From Clostridium uliginosum (GTDB lineage: Bacteria; Bacillota; Clostridia; Clostridiales; Clostridiaceae): a stretch of DNA of 64,000 bases. The stretch spans positions 145,236 through 209,235 of the forward strand of contig NZ_FOMG01000004.1 in NCBI RefSeq assembly GCF_900112485.1, written 5' to 3'. Shown in pieces: positions 34,598 to 43,563 of the stretch; position 1 is the first letter of the stretch, and every line of letters starts with the position of its first letter. The position numbers and the translations under genes were made by a program. The notes beneath the pieces are model-generated. The model ran no database searches and was not told where the DNA came from. It saw nothing but the letters and a program-made list of their open reading frames with translations.

Positions 34598-35128
34598 TTA
34601 CTCTTTAAACTTAAACTCCCTATATAACTTCCAAGTTCCTTCATTCCAGTTATATATTGTAACATTATCAAAGGAACATTGAAATTCACAAGGATACTGA
34701 TGAACATATTCCCACACCTTATGATACAAAAGTTTTATCCTTTTTGAAGCTAAAGTTACATGAAAAGTTTTATCTTTGCCATCTTTTTCTTCAAATTCAA
34801 TATAAGGTACTATACTCATCCTATCTATTAGCCTATCATGAAGAGTTTTAGCTTCTTTAGACATGTTTATTTTCATATAAACTACCCTATCATCAAAATG
34901 ATCATAGCCCTTTATCACAAAAGGTGCTACATTCTCATTTTTACTAAAATCTTCAAGAACATTATTTAATTCCGTAACTTCTCCATTATATTCAAACGGT
35001 GCTTTAATTGTAAAATGTGCTGGAAGCTTAGATGACCTTGCATTTAGATTTTCTATAAGCTCTCTTCTTAAATTATTATTAAAATCTCCAGCTTCCTCTT
35101 TTACTACACATACTACTACATATCTCAT
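34598..35128 (-). CDS. 2'-5' RNA ligase / cyclic phosphodiesterase-like protein
   Basis: A 176-residue 2H phosphoesterase: the two H-x-T-x motifs are HFTIKAP (about 38) and HVTLASK (about 123), spaced as in the LigT/CPDase group. It would act on 2'-5' linked or cyclic-phosphate RNA ends; the in vivo substrate is not known. I start at ATG 35128 (MRYVVV) since AAAGGAT lies at suitable spacing, whereas the ATG at 35137 abuts that site. Single gene. Confidence 0.85.
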   Translation of the reverse strand: MRYVVVCVVKEEAGDFNNNLRRELIENLNARSSKLPAHFTIKAPFEYNGEVTELNNVLEDFSKNENVAPFVIKGYDHFDDRVVYMKINMSKEAKTLHDRLIDRMSIVPYIEFEEKDGKDKTFHVTLASKRIKLLYHKVWEYVHQYPCEFQCSFDNVTIYNWNEGTWKLYREFKFKE

Positions 35129-35179
35129 TGCTCTCATCCTTTATTTAATTTCGCTTTGTTTTAAAACATATCCTTTAAT

Positions 35180-35325
35180 TTAAATAAATCTATTTTTACA
35201 TTGTCTTCTGAATATATTTTTACCTTTATCTAAAAAATTATGTGAATACTTATTAATAATCTGAATTAAAGTAGTTTCTTTCAAATCATCTGTTACTTCT
35301 CTTGCAACTCAAAAACTATGGCACT
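35180..35325 (-). pseudogene. Decayed coding remnant
   Basis: Reading the minus strand gives SAIVFELQEK, then after a one-base shift VTDDLKETTLIQIINKYSHN, then FLDKGKNIF. The composition is protein-like, but there is a frameshift and no start. The family was not identified. Nothing else is seen in 35129-35423. Confidence 0.35.
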
Positions 35326-35423
35326 TTTATATTTTAAATTTATATATCGGTTTATTAAATTCCATTAGATATCTCATTTATTTTTTCATCTTCATTAACT
35401 TTAATGTATTTTATATTAATATA

Positions 35424-35460
35424 AAGAAAAAGGATGCAAATTGCTTTTCCTGCATCCTTT
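35424..35460 (-). terminator. Terminator of the two-component operon
   Basis: Stem AAAGGATGCA/TGCATCCTTT (35429-35438 with 35451-35460) with five T on the minus strand, touching the histidine kinase stop codon. Confidence 0.9.
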
Positions 35461-36940
35461 AACTAAAATTCACTTTATCCACTTCAAACCAAAATGTTAC
35501 TCCACCCTCAATGTTTTCAACACCATAACCATTATTATGAAGATCTTGAATAGCTTTCACTATAGAGAGCCCTAACCCATATCCGCCATAAGATCTTGTT
35601 CTGGCTTTGTCTACTTTATAAAAACTATTCCATATCTTTTCTAGTGATTCTTCGTTTATATGTTTTCCTGTATTAAATACATTTATTTTTATTTTGTCAT
35701 TATTAACTATTTGGCTTATTTTAACAATTCTATTATTATCCACATGATTAATTGCATTATTAATATAATTTGTAAGTATCTGCTCAATTCTCACCATATC
35801 TCCAGATATTATACAGCTTTCACCAAGTTCAAATTTTATTTCAATGTTTTTTTCTGCAAAAATGGATTTATATTTATTAAGCACATATTCTATTAAAGAG
35901 GTTATATTAAATTCAGTTTTTTCAATATGAAAATAACCTGATTCAATTTGAGAAAGATTTAATAAATCCTTTACTAACTTATTCATCTTATCTGTTTCAT
36001 TCATGATAACATCACAGTAAAACTTTCTATCCTCTTCATTTTCAGTAACATTACTAACAAGTCCTTCCGCATAGCCTTGTATTACTGCTAATGGAGTTCT
36101 TAATTCATGTGAAACACTAGATATAAACTCTTTCCTCATCTCATCTATTTTTCTTTCTTTTTCTATATCCTCCTCAAGCTTCTTGTTCTTTATATTTAAT
36201 TCTGTAATTGCCCTATTAAGCTCACCAGATAAATAATTAACACTTTGACCAAGTTGCCCTACTTCATCTTTTCCTACTATTTTACATTTTTCATCGAAAT
36301 TAAATTTAGCCATATTTCGAGCAATATTATTCACCTCTAATATTGGCTTAGTAAATTTTTTTGAAAACAAATAGGCCCATATGCTTCCTAATATTACAAT
36401 TATAATTCCTGTGATAATAATAAATTTATCTGCAATATCCACACTTTCACTTATTGAAACTAAGGGAACTCTTATAGCAAGTATGTCTCCATTATTTAAT
36501 TTTGTTACAAGAGTAAGAAAATCTATTTTTAACTGCACATCACTTCTAGTTTCAAAAGTATACTCACCCTCTGTATACTGGTTAAGCTTAATTTGATCTG
36601 GTGGTGGCTGCATATCAGGTTTAAATTTACTATTATCCATTACATTTTTTTCATTTGGTACTCTACGAAAAGATCTATAAAGTGGGTTTCCAGCCTTATC
36701 AATAATATCAATATTGCTTCCAGTTATATTAGCTGTTCTATCTAATTCATCTTGTATATCTTGTGCATTTCCTGTATATATATCTGTTAATTTTTTTGCA
36801 TTTTGTATGAGTATGTTTTTCTTTTTATTTATATAATATTGCTCTAGGTATAAATTATTTAATATCCATAAAACAGAAATAAAGAATATTAGTAAAAAAG
36901 TTATGGAGACAAAAAGCTTTGATCTTATGGATTTGTTCAT
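35459..36940 (-). CDS. Sensor histidine kinase
   Basis: A 493-residue membrane kinase: helix 1 (about 9-29), extracytoplasmic sensor region (30-172), helix 2 (173-192), HAMP (193-246), HisKA with phosphoacceptor H278 (SSVSHELRTP), and HATPase_c with N-box YINNAINH, G1 NTGKHI and G2 GYGLGLS. It overlaps the response regulator gene by 4 bases (ATGA). The sensor region has a Pro-rich patch (QPPPDQ) and no recognised ligand domain. It lies directly downstream of a glycosyltransferase cluster on the same strand, so envelope glycosylation or cell-wall stress is a plausible input or output; that is inference. Confidence 0.92.
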   Translation of the reverse strand: MNKSIRSKLFVSITFLLIFFISVLWILNNLYLEQYYINKKKNILIQNAKKLTDIYTGNAQDIQDELDRTANITGSNIDIIDKAGNPLYRSFRRVPNEKNVMDNSKFKPDMQPPPDQIKLNQYTEGEYTFETRSDVQLKIDFLTLVTKLNNGDILAIRVPLVSISESVDIADKFIIITGIIIVILGSIWAYLFSKKFTKPILEVNNIARNMAKFNFDEKCKIVGKDEVGQLGQSVNYLSGELNRAITELNIKNKKLEEDIEKERKIDEMRKEFISSVSHELRTPLAVIQGYAEGLVSNVTENEEDRKFYCDVIMNETDKMNKLVKDLLNLSQIESGYFHIEKTEFNITSLIEYVLNKYKSIFAEKNIEIKFELGESCIISGDMVRIEQILTNYINNAINHVDNNRIVKISQIVNNDKIKINVFNTGKHINEESLEKIWNSFYKVDKARTRSYGGYGLGLSIVKAIQDLHNNGYGVENIEGGVTFWFEVDKVNFS

Positions 36941-37614
36941 TTCTCTGCCTCAAATCTATATCCATAGCCACGTACAGTATGTATATAATCACTTTTTGAA
37001 TCTAATTTTATTCTTAATCTGTTTATATGTGTATCCACTGTTCTTAAATCTCCATAATAATCATATCCCCACACTTTATCCAGTATTTGCTCTCTGCTTA
37101 ATGCCTTGCCATAATTTTCAGCAAGATAAGTTAGTAACTCATATTCCTTAGGACTTAAATCAACGATGCAACCTTCCATAATAACTTGACGTGCATTATG
37201 ATCTATTGTTAATCCAGCAAACTTCTTAAGTTCATTATCTGTGGGCATTGCTCTTCTTAGTACAGCATTTACCCTTGCTATTAATATATTGGGACTAAAA
37301 GGTTTTGAAATATACTCATCTGCTCCAATATCCAAGCCAAAAATTTCATCAAATTCTTCTCCTCTTGCAGTTAACATTATAATTGGAATCTTAGATTTTT
37401 TTCTTATTTCTCTACATACAGTGAAACCGTCATATTCTGGTAACATTACATCAAGAATTATTAGATCTATATCTTCTTCATCTGAAAACAAATCCATGGC
37501 TTTTCGTCCATCCTCTGCTTCAATAGTGCTATACCCTTCCCTTTTAAGAAAATCCGTTACAAGCTTTCTTATTAATGGTTCATCATCAACTACTAATATC
37601 TTTTTTCCATTCAT
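36937..37614 (-). CDS. OmpR-family response regulator
   Basis: A 225-residue regulator: receiver with acidic pair D10/D11, phosphoacceptor D55 (LIILDVMLPEYDG), Thr in MLTARG and Lys in YISKPFSP; C-terminal winged helix with RTVDTHINRLRIKL and the wing VRGYGYRFE. It pairs with the kinase downstream. Targets may include the neighbouring glycosyltransferase genes; no binding repeats were identified. Confidence 0.93.
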   Translation of the reverse strand: MNGKKILVVDDEPLIRKLVTDFLKREGYSTIEAEDGRKAMDLFSDEEDIDLIILDVMLPEYDGFTVCREIRKKSKIPIIMLTARGEEFDEIFGLDIGADEYISKPFSPNILIARVNAVLRRAMPTDNELKKFAGLTIDHNARQVIMEGCIVDLSPKEYELLTYLAENYGKALSREQILDKVWGYDYYGDLRTVDTHINRLRIKLDSKSDYIHTVRGYGYRFEAEK

Positions 37615-37900
37615 GCTATCCCTCCGAAAAACTACTAATGCACCTATGTTAAATCATTATTTAGATTCTCCATTTACTTTAAATTCATTTCTGTCTTTAA
37701 TATTTGACACTGTTTTAAAAGATAGTACATAAGATTTTCTTTTAAATCATCACGTTTTAAAACAATTCTTCTTTATTGCTGCTTTCAAGCTCATCTTCCA
37801 GCTCCACAGATTTGCCAAAATGATCTTCTATAGCTCTCTCATTTCTAGTTCCGCTACTGGGATCAGTGCTTTATTTACATTCAAAAAACATTTTTCCTTT
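37615..37900. other. Intergenic stretch with a possible coding relic
   Basis: On the minus strand 37757-37870 reads as a start-less frame (STDPSSGTRNERAIEDHFGK... to NKEELF-stop), probably the tail of a lost gene. There is no clear promoter for the two-component operon and no terminator for the upstream glycosyltransferase. Confidence 0.3.
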
Positions 37901-39559
37901 TTATAAAGTTTGAATTTTTTTAAATGCATTGTCAAATAAAACTTTTACCAAATATCCAACCAATAATACATTTAACAACGAAGTTATCATAAGTAAGGTA
38001 TTAAAGTTTGATGAATTTAAACTAAATAGGACAGCAGAAATATTAATATAACTAGTAATGCTAAATCCTATAGACAATATAAAAAATCTTCTATCCTTTA
38101 AGTATATAAAAGCTAAAATTGATAGTGCTACAGCAGGGAATAAATACCTTTCATGCATTCCAGCTGAAAAAGTAAATACTCCTGCAATTTGAAGCAATGC
38201 TATGGCAAAAGTAAATGCTTTATTCTTACCTTTTATGTAAATAAACCATGAAAATAATGTTGTTGCTACAATAAAAATCATTCCCCAAGTGTGATAATTA
38301 AATACGAATAAAGTATCTGTATTATTTTTATAGTTTGCTCCTATTAAACTATAAAAGTTAAATCCATTAACAGAAGCATATGGATACTCTGATATAGTAT
38401 TTGCGTAAAGCTTAAAAATCCACAGTGGACTTTTTTGATTTAATGAAAATGGAAGTATAATAATAAGTGCAGTAATAACTCCTGAAACTACTGCCTTTAT
38501 AAAAGCTTTTAAATTTCTTTCTCTTACGAGTTCAAAGAAAAGTATAGGAAGGAATATAATTCCTTGTGGCTTCATAAGTACAGCTACTGCAAACACTGAA
38601 GATGCAAAGGAAATTTTCTTTTCCGATAATAAAAATATTGCACTAACAATAAATAATGTAAATATTGAATCAACTTGTCCCCAAAAAGTAGAATCTATAA
38701 AAATAGCTGGATTGAAAATATAAAATGCAGCCATTAAAATACTAATTACCGAATTAAAATGTTTTCTTCCTAATTTGTATATAAAATAAGATGTAACAAT
38801 ATCAGCAATTATTGATGGTATCTTTAAAAGTAATGTAAAATATGAACTAAATGCAGATGTACTTGCAATCTTACCAATTAAAGCTAAAACGTATATATAT
38901 AAAGGAGGGTAATCCGCTGACCTAGCGTTTGAATAAAATTGTGAAAGACTATTTGCAGCAATTGATGCCCAATTTTTGAACAAATTAACATCATTGTGTC
39001 CGTCCATAAGCGTTGATGCTGCAATCCTTAAAAGAAATCCTGCAACTAATAGTGTAAATATCAATATTTTTTCATCAGCAAAATTAATCTTTATATTTTT
39101 GCGTCTAAATAGGTAATAAATTCCAATACATAAAATTAAAAATATTGCTGAGTATGCGGTAAGTGCAGGAACATATTTAGTATTTGTATTTCCTCTTTGC
39201 ATATTTCCATTTTGTCCTGATTGTTTATTTCCATTTTGTGAAGCCATACCTCCATTTTGTCCTTGTTGTCTATTCCCATCTTGTGGAGTCACACCTCCAT
39301 TTTGATGTGCTTGCATATTTTGATTTGATTGAGCATTTCCATCTGAAGAAGGTATATTCTCAGGTGGCTTCTGATTATTTTGCATATTATTTGCATCATT
39401 ATTAGAGCTATTTCCTTCTCCTCTAAATTTATTGTTTTGTGTATTAGTATTGTTACTCTTATAATTTGATACTGTATAAATACATAAAAATGCACATATC
39501 ATTAATATAAAAATCAAACTTATTTTAAGTATATGTTTTTTAAAATCAATTTTCTGCAT
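37901..39559 (-). CDS. GT-C fold membrane glycosyltransferase with Asn/Gln/Gly-rich loop
   Basis: A 552-residue membrane protein. After helix 1 (about 10-28) comes an extracytoplasmic low-complexity loop (34-127) of NGN, QQGQNGG and QSGQNGNMQR repeats. Ten or more helices follow, with DGHNDVNLFKNW in the first outside loop and the SADYPPLYIY motif usual in Gpi18-like and PMT-related mannosyltransferases. It would transfer a sugar from a polyprenyl-phosphate donor on the outer face. It lies between a YkcB-like gene and the two-component system on the same strand; a strong terminator upstream suggests its own promoter. Confidence 0.85.
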   Translation of the reverse strand: MQKIDFKKHILKISLIFILMICAFLCIYTVSNYKSNNTNTQNNKFRGEGNSSNNDANNMQNNQKPPENIPSSDGNAQSNQNMQAHQNGGVTPQDGNRQQGQNGGMASQNGNKQSGQNGNMQRGNTNTKYVPALTAYSAIFLILCIGIYYLFRRKNIKINFADEKILIFTLLVAGFLLRIAASTLMDGHNDVNLFKNWASIAANSLSQFYSNARSADYPPLYIYVLALIGKIASTSAFSSYFTLLLKIPSIIADIVTSYFIYKLGRKHFNSVISILMAAFYIFNPAIFIDSTFWGQVDSIFTLFIVSAIFLLSEKKISFASSVFAVAVLMKPQGIIFLPILFFELVRERNLKAFIKAVVSGVITALIIILPFSLNQKSPLWIFKLYANTISEYPYASVNGFNFYSLIGANYKNNTDTLFVFNYHTWGMIFIVATTLFSWFIYIKGKNKAFTFAIALLQIAGVFTFSAGMHERYLFPAVALSILAFIYLKDRRFFILSIGFSITSYINISAVLFSLNSSNFNTLLMITSLLNVLLVGYLVKVLFDNAFKKIQTL

Positions 39560-39607
39560 TTCTTACTCTCCCTTCACTAAAATTTAATGTATTAACATAC
39601 TACAGTT

Positions 39608-39662
39608 AATTAAAAAATGGGTAAAATATTTAATTTGTTCAATGTAATATTTTACCCATTTT
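39608..39662 (-). terminator. Terminator after the YkcB-like gene
   Basis: A 17-base perfect stem AAAATGGGTAAAATATT (39614-39630) with AATATTTTACCCATTTT (39646-39662) and a T-run on the minus strand, 15 bases after the stop. Confidence 0.92.
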
Positions 39663-39676
39663 ATATTTTTTTGTTT

Positions 39677-41905
39677 TTACTTTAAAGTATCAGCTGCATC
39701 TTTTAAATCATATAATTGTTCAGAATTTCTTCCTTCCTCTCCACCAAAATTTTGTCCTCTTGAACCTGAGTTTCTGTTACTACTTTTATCAGAATTTTGA
39801 TTTTGTAGATTTGCAGTATTCTGCTTATCATCTTGTGGTTGATTATTTGATGTAGTAGTATCTTTCCATTCACTTTCTGGAACAGCTTTACCATTTTGAG
39901 TAGCCCAATTCATAATCTCACTATTAGCGCCGCCTCCCATACCTCCTGTTAGTACATATCTTACTTCTCCTTTTTTAACTAATTCCTTAAACTGATCTAA
40001 AGTAAGTATGTTATCAGAGCCTGAAAAACCTCCAATAGCCATTACAGATTCACCAGTTTGAATTATCATATCTTGAGAACTCCTAGCTGATGAAACAGCA
40101 AGTAAATATTTTTCATTTGTTTTATTACTTTTTAAAAATTCAATTAACTTTGTATTTCCACTACTAGTATTTGTCATATTTCCTCCACCAAAATCATCTT
40201 TCTGTGTATTAGAAAGGAGCTCTAATCCAGCGCAAGGAATAGTTTCATTTACCTTATGAGTTATCGCAGCACTTGCACCAATAAAAGGAGTTACTAGAAT
40301 TCCTATTAAAGCAATTCCTACTAATGTTTTCTTTAGTTTTATATCTTTGATTTCTTTTAAACCATCATTGTTTTCAAAAGTACTCTTTTTACTTTTTATT
40401 GCACTTAGGATATTTAATATACCAAGTATAACTGAAGATACAAAACATAATATTAGAGCTGCTATAATTATATTTCTCATAATATTTGGCATGCTATAGT
40501 AGTAAGATAACATTAACATATGAGTTAAACCTTCTACCACAAAGGCTATCGGCAAAAGCCATGCTTTCCATCCACCTTCTTTATAAAACTGCCACATTGT
40601 TGAAATTCCTATTCCTGCTAATGCTGCAGCTGGAGGTGCCATCATTGTTAAATAATATGGATGAAACAATCCTGTTGTAAAACTAAAGTATACAAATTCA
40701 GGAACTAGCCATATAAACCATAATGATAGTGATAATTTTCTTTTATTGTCTAACTTGAATCTTAATTTTTCTTTTATTGCACCTGCTATAAATCCTAACA
40801 AAGCAAGTGGTAAAAACCAAATTATTTGATCTGATAAACTATTTTTAGAGAATAATCTTGTAACACCAGCTGGAGTTTGCCCTCCAAATGATCCCTGATT
40901 ACCGCCGCCTGGACCTCCTTGTCCGCCTCCATTAGGTGGTTGCATGTTTCCACCACCTTGACCATTTTCACTAGGAGAACCTTGAGGCATTTGCTGCCCT
41001 TGATTATTGCTATTAGGAGCATTTTGAGTAATATCATCAATAGTATTTTGGGATTGTCTTTGTCCATCGCCTTGGTTATCATTGCCTAAACCTCTAGCGC
41101 CTTTATCTGATTTGTTACCAAGACCAAGTCTCTCCAAACCATTATGTCCAATTATAAGCTCCAAAACACTATTGTTTGTACTACTACCTACATAAGGTCT
41201 ATTTTGTGCTGGCACTAAGTCTACAATTGCAGCCCAAGATAAGGACACCGCAAAAAGAACAACTGTACCTAAAACAAGATGTTTTATCTTCTTCTTAAAA
41301 GATATAGTTGAAGAAAGAAGATATGTTATATAGAAAGCAGGTCCAATCATATATGCCTCTAACATTTTTATATTAAATCCAATACCCACAAGTACTAAAC
41401 TTATTATAAGATACTTAACTTTTCCTTTTTCTGCTGCTATAGAAAGAGCAACACAAGCAGAAAGTAGCGTAACAACAAGTAAGTTATCTATTGTATTATT
41501 TCTACTTGCAGCTACAAAAACTGGAGTTACTGCAAGGCATAATGCTGATATAAGCCCCGCTACAGTTCCAAATGATCTTTTAACAAGATAGTATATAAGC
41601 CAAACTGAAATTACTCCAGCAAGAGCTTCCGGTAAAAGTATACTCCATCCACTAAAACCAAATATTTTAGCAAATATAGCTTGTATCCAGAATCCTAATG
41701 GTGGTTTATCAATAGTTACAAACCCAGTAGGATCAAAAGATACAAAAAAGAAATTCTTAAGACTCATAGTCATACTTTTTACACCCGCAGCGTAATATCC
41801 ATTTCCATATGCCTCTATACTTATATTTGCAAAATTTAGTATTGCAGATAATATTAAAACTAGTGATAATCCTAAAGTTTCTTTTGTAAATTTAAGTTTT
41901 TTCAT
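39677..41905 (-). CDS. ArnT/PMT-like glycosyltransferase (GT39/83 type, YkcB-like)
   Basis: A 742-residue GT-C enzyme with about twelve membrane helices. The first outside loop contains SFDPTGFVTIDKPPLGFW, the DKPPL signature of ArnT/YkcB enzymes. An Asn/Gly/Gln/Pro-rich outside insert occupies about 265-355. After the last helix a soluble domain (about 550-690; LLAVSSARSSQDMIIQ and IGGFSGSDNIL) and an Asn/Gln/Ser-rich tail follow. Such proteins use polyprenyl-phosphate sugars to modify envelope polymers or proteins. I start at ATG 41905 (MKKLKF), with GGGAGG 5 bases upstream. The YkcC-like polyprenyl-phosphate glycosyltransferase upstream probably makes its donor. Confidence 0.9.
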   Translation of the reverse strand: MKKLKFTKETLGLSLVLILSAILNFANISIEAYGNGYYAAGVKSMTMSLKNFFFVSFDPTGFVTIDKPPLGFWIQAIFAKIFGFSGWSILLPEALAGVISVWLIYYLVKRSFGTVAGLISALCLAVTPVFVAASRNNTIDNLLVVTLLSACVALSIAAEKGKVKYLIISLVLVGIGFNIKMLEAYMIGPAFYITYLLSSTISFKKKIKHLVLGTVVLFAVSLSWAAIVDLVPAQNRPYVGSSTNNSVLELIIGHNGLERLGLGNKSDKGARGLGNDNQGDGQRQSQNTIDDITQNAPNSNNQGQQMPQGSPSENGQGGGNMQPPNGGGQGGPGGGNQGSFGGQTPAGVTRLFSKNSLSDQIIWFLPLALLGFIAGAIKEKLRFKLDNKRKLSLSLWFIWLVPEFVYFSFTTGLFHPYYLTMMAPPAAALAGIGISTMWQFYKEGGWKAWLLPIAFVVEGLTHMLMLSYYYSMPNIMRNIIIAALILCFVSSVILGILNILSAIKSKKSTFENNDGLKEIKDIKLKKTLVGIALIGILVTPFIGASAAITHKVNETIPCAGLELLSNTQKDDFGGGNMTNTSSGNTKLIEFLKSNKTNEKYLLAVSSARSSQDMIIQTGESVMAIGGFSGSDNILTLDQFKELVKKGEVRYVLTGGMGGGANSEIMNWATQNGKAVPESEWKDTTTSNNQPQDDKQNTANLQNQNSDKSSNRNSGSRGQNFGGEEGRNSEQLYDLKDAADTLK

Positions 41906-41943
41906 TTTTGCCTCCCTATATAAAGTTCTTATCAATTGTTGTA

Positions 41944-41986
41944 TTTAGGCACATAAACTAAAATAGCATTCCCAAAATGTGCCTTA
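41944..41986. repeat. Family A element, collapsed copy
   Basis: TTTAGGCACATAAACTAAAA and AAAATGTGCCTTA: two ends with almost nothing between. Confidence 0.6.
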
Positions 41987-42118
41987 CGTTTCCCATAATC
42001 TCTTTTAAATCTGCCTTAACACCCATACCTAGTTGAAAACCCATAATTCGTTATTTAAATTAAAAATATAATTAGTTACCCTAATTACTAATTTCATATT
42101 TTTTATCAGCCCTATTAT

Positions 42119-42342
42119 TATGCACATTCAAAAAAATAACAAATCAGTATGCTAGTCTATTTTGCGCCATACTGTGTCAGTAAAATCAGCTAATAGCCTG
42201 CTATAAGCTAATCTCACCTCCTTGTCTGACATAAAGTGAAACTTTTCATCTGGAGTTTTATACTCCAGATGAATTTAGTTGAACTTATCTTAAGACAAAA
42301 TATACGTCGCATCTTTGACTTGTTATTTTCTTTCATATGCAT
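42119..42342 (-). repeat. Family A MITE-like element with a nested insertion
   Basis: A 224-base copy in reverse orientation, with TGCACATTCAAAAAAATAAC at the left and TATTTTCTTTCATATGCATA at the right. Relative to the other copies it has about 60 extra bases near 42237-42296 holding a perfect hairpin TTCATCTGGAGT/ACTCCAGATGAA (42245-42256, 42262-42273). Its right end overlaps the last five codons and stop of the YkcC-like gene. Confidence 0.85.
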
Positions 42343-43273
42343 AATTTGTTGTACTGTCAATTATATAAATAGGTCTTCCTTTACTTTCATCAAAAATTCT
42401 TCCAATATATTGACCCATTATACCCATACATCCTAGAGTTACACCAAACATCATCAAAGTAATGGATATAATCATTCCAAAGTTCATTAATTCAGTCTTA
42501 TTTAACACGCCTTTTTCAATAGTAATACCCATCAAAATTATACCTATTAAAAAAGCTAAACCTCCAAAGTATCCAGCAATAACAAGTGGTTTATATGACA
42601 AAGATGTTATACCATCAAAAGCCAACTTAATCATTTTTTTAAGAGGATATTTAGTCTCGCCGGCAAATCTCTCTTCTCTTGAAAATTCTACACAGGTTTG
42701 TTTATATCCCACCCAACTTACAAGTCCTCTTACATACCTATTTTTTTCTGGAAGTGCTATTAGTGCATCACATACCTTTCTATCTATAAGTCTAAAATCT
42801 CCTGTATCTACTGGAACATCAACACTAGTTATACTCTTTAGCAATCTATAATACATCTTAGCAGTAAATTTTTTAAAGAAAGTCTCTCCCTCTCTTTTGG
42901 TTCTCTTCCTATAAACAACTTCATAACCTTCTTTCCATTTTTCAATCATCTTTAAAATAACTTCTGGAGGATCTTGAAGATCTGCATCTATTACAACCAC
43001 CGCATCTCCCAATGATAAGTCCATTCCTGCTGTTATTGCTGCCTGATGACCAAAGTTTCGTGAAAAATTAATAAGTTTTATTTTTTCATCATTTTTGCAT
43101 ATTTTTTCAGCTTTTTCTTTTGTTTTATCCTTACTTCCATCATTTACGAATACAATTTCATAATTTTCATTAGTACAATCCATAACCTTTTTTAATATTT
43201 TATAGCTTTCTTCTATAACAATTTCTTCATTGTATAAAGGTACTATGACAGAATACACTACTTTATTAATCAT
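42323..43273 (-). CDS. Polyprenyl-phosphate glycosyltransferase (DPM1/YkcC/GtrB-like)
   Basis: A 316-residue GT2 enzyme: catalytic domain (1-225) with SVIVPLYNEE, VNDGSKDKT and the metal-binding DADLQDPPEV, then two C-terminal membrane helices (about 230-250 and 265-290). It would move a sugar from a nucleotide donor to undecaprenyl phosphate, feeding the GT-C enzymes downstream. I start at ATG 43273 with GAGGTG 7 bases upstream rather than the GTG at 43282. The C-terminal residues AYERK and the stop are encoded by the end of a family A element. Confidence 0.92.
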   Translation of the reverse strand: MINKVVYSVIVPLYNEEIVIEESYKILKKVMDCTNENYEIVFVNDGSKDKTKEKAEKICKNDEKIKLINFSRNFGHQAAITAGMDLSLGDAVVVIDADLQDPPEVILKMIEKWKEGYEVVYRKRTKREGETFFKKFTAKMYYRLLKSITSVDVPVDTGDFRLIDRKVCDALIALPEKNRYVRGLVSWVGYKQTCVEFSREERFAGETKYPLKKMIKLAFDGITSLSYKPLVIAGYFGGLAFLIGIILMGITIEKGVLNKTELMNFGMIISITLMMFGVTLGCMGIMGQYIGRIFDESKGRPIYIIDSTTNYAYERK

Positions 43274-43493
43274 TTTATTCACCTCAATTATCTATATCTT
43301 TTTAAAAATCTATAGAGTATTTTAATTCACTTATTAAATCTATATCTGTATTTTAATCTTGAATTGTCACAGTTTTGTTACAGTATAATCACAACTTACC
43401 TACAATTTAATTAACCTACCTATTGTCTAAATATTAGCAAACTAAAATAGACTAGTTACTTATTTGATTTATATTTTATTTAATTAGTTGCAA

Positions 43494-43537
43494 AAATTTG
43501 AGCTATATTATTGAATTTAACTTCAATAATATAGCTC
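43494..43537 (-). terminator. Terminator of the 281-residue membrane protein gene
   Basis: A 16-base perfect stem GAGCTATATTATTGAA/TTCAATAATATAGCTC (43500-43515 with 43522-43537) followed by TTTTT on the minus strand. A degraded family C hairpin lies just beyond (near 43448). Confidence 0.9.
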
Positions 43538-43563
43538 ACTCTTAGAATAATATGTAAAAGTTA

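Noticed and set aside
39184..39405. Plus-strand frame opposite the Asn/Gln/Gly-rich loop
   Set aside because: It is a low-complexity mirror of the repeat region with no ribosome site.
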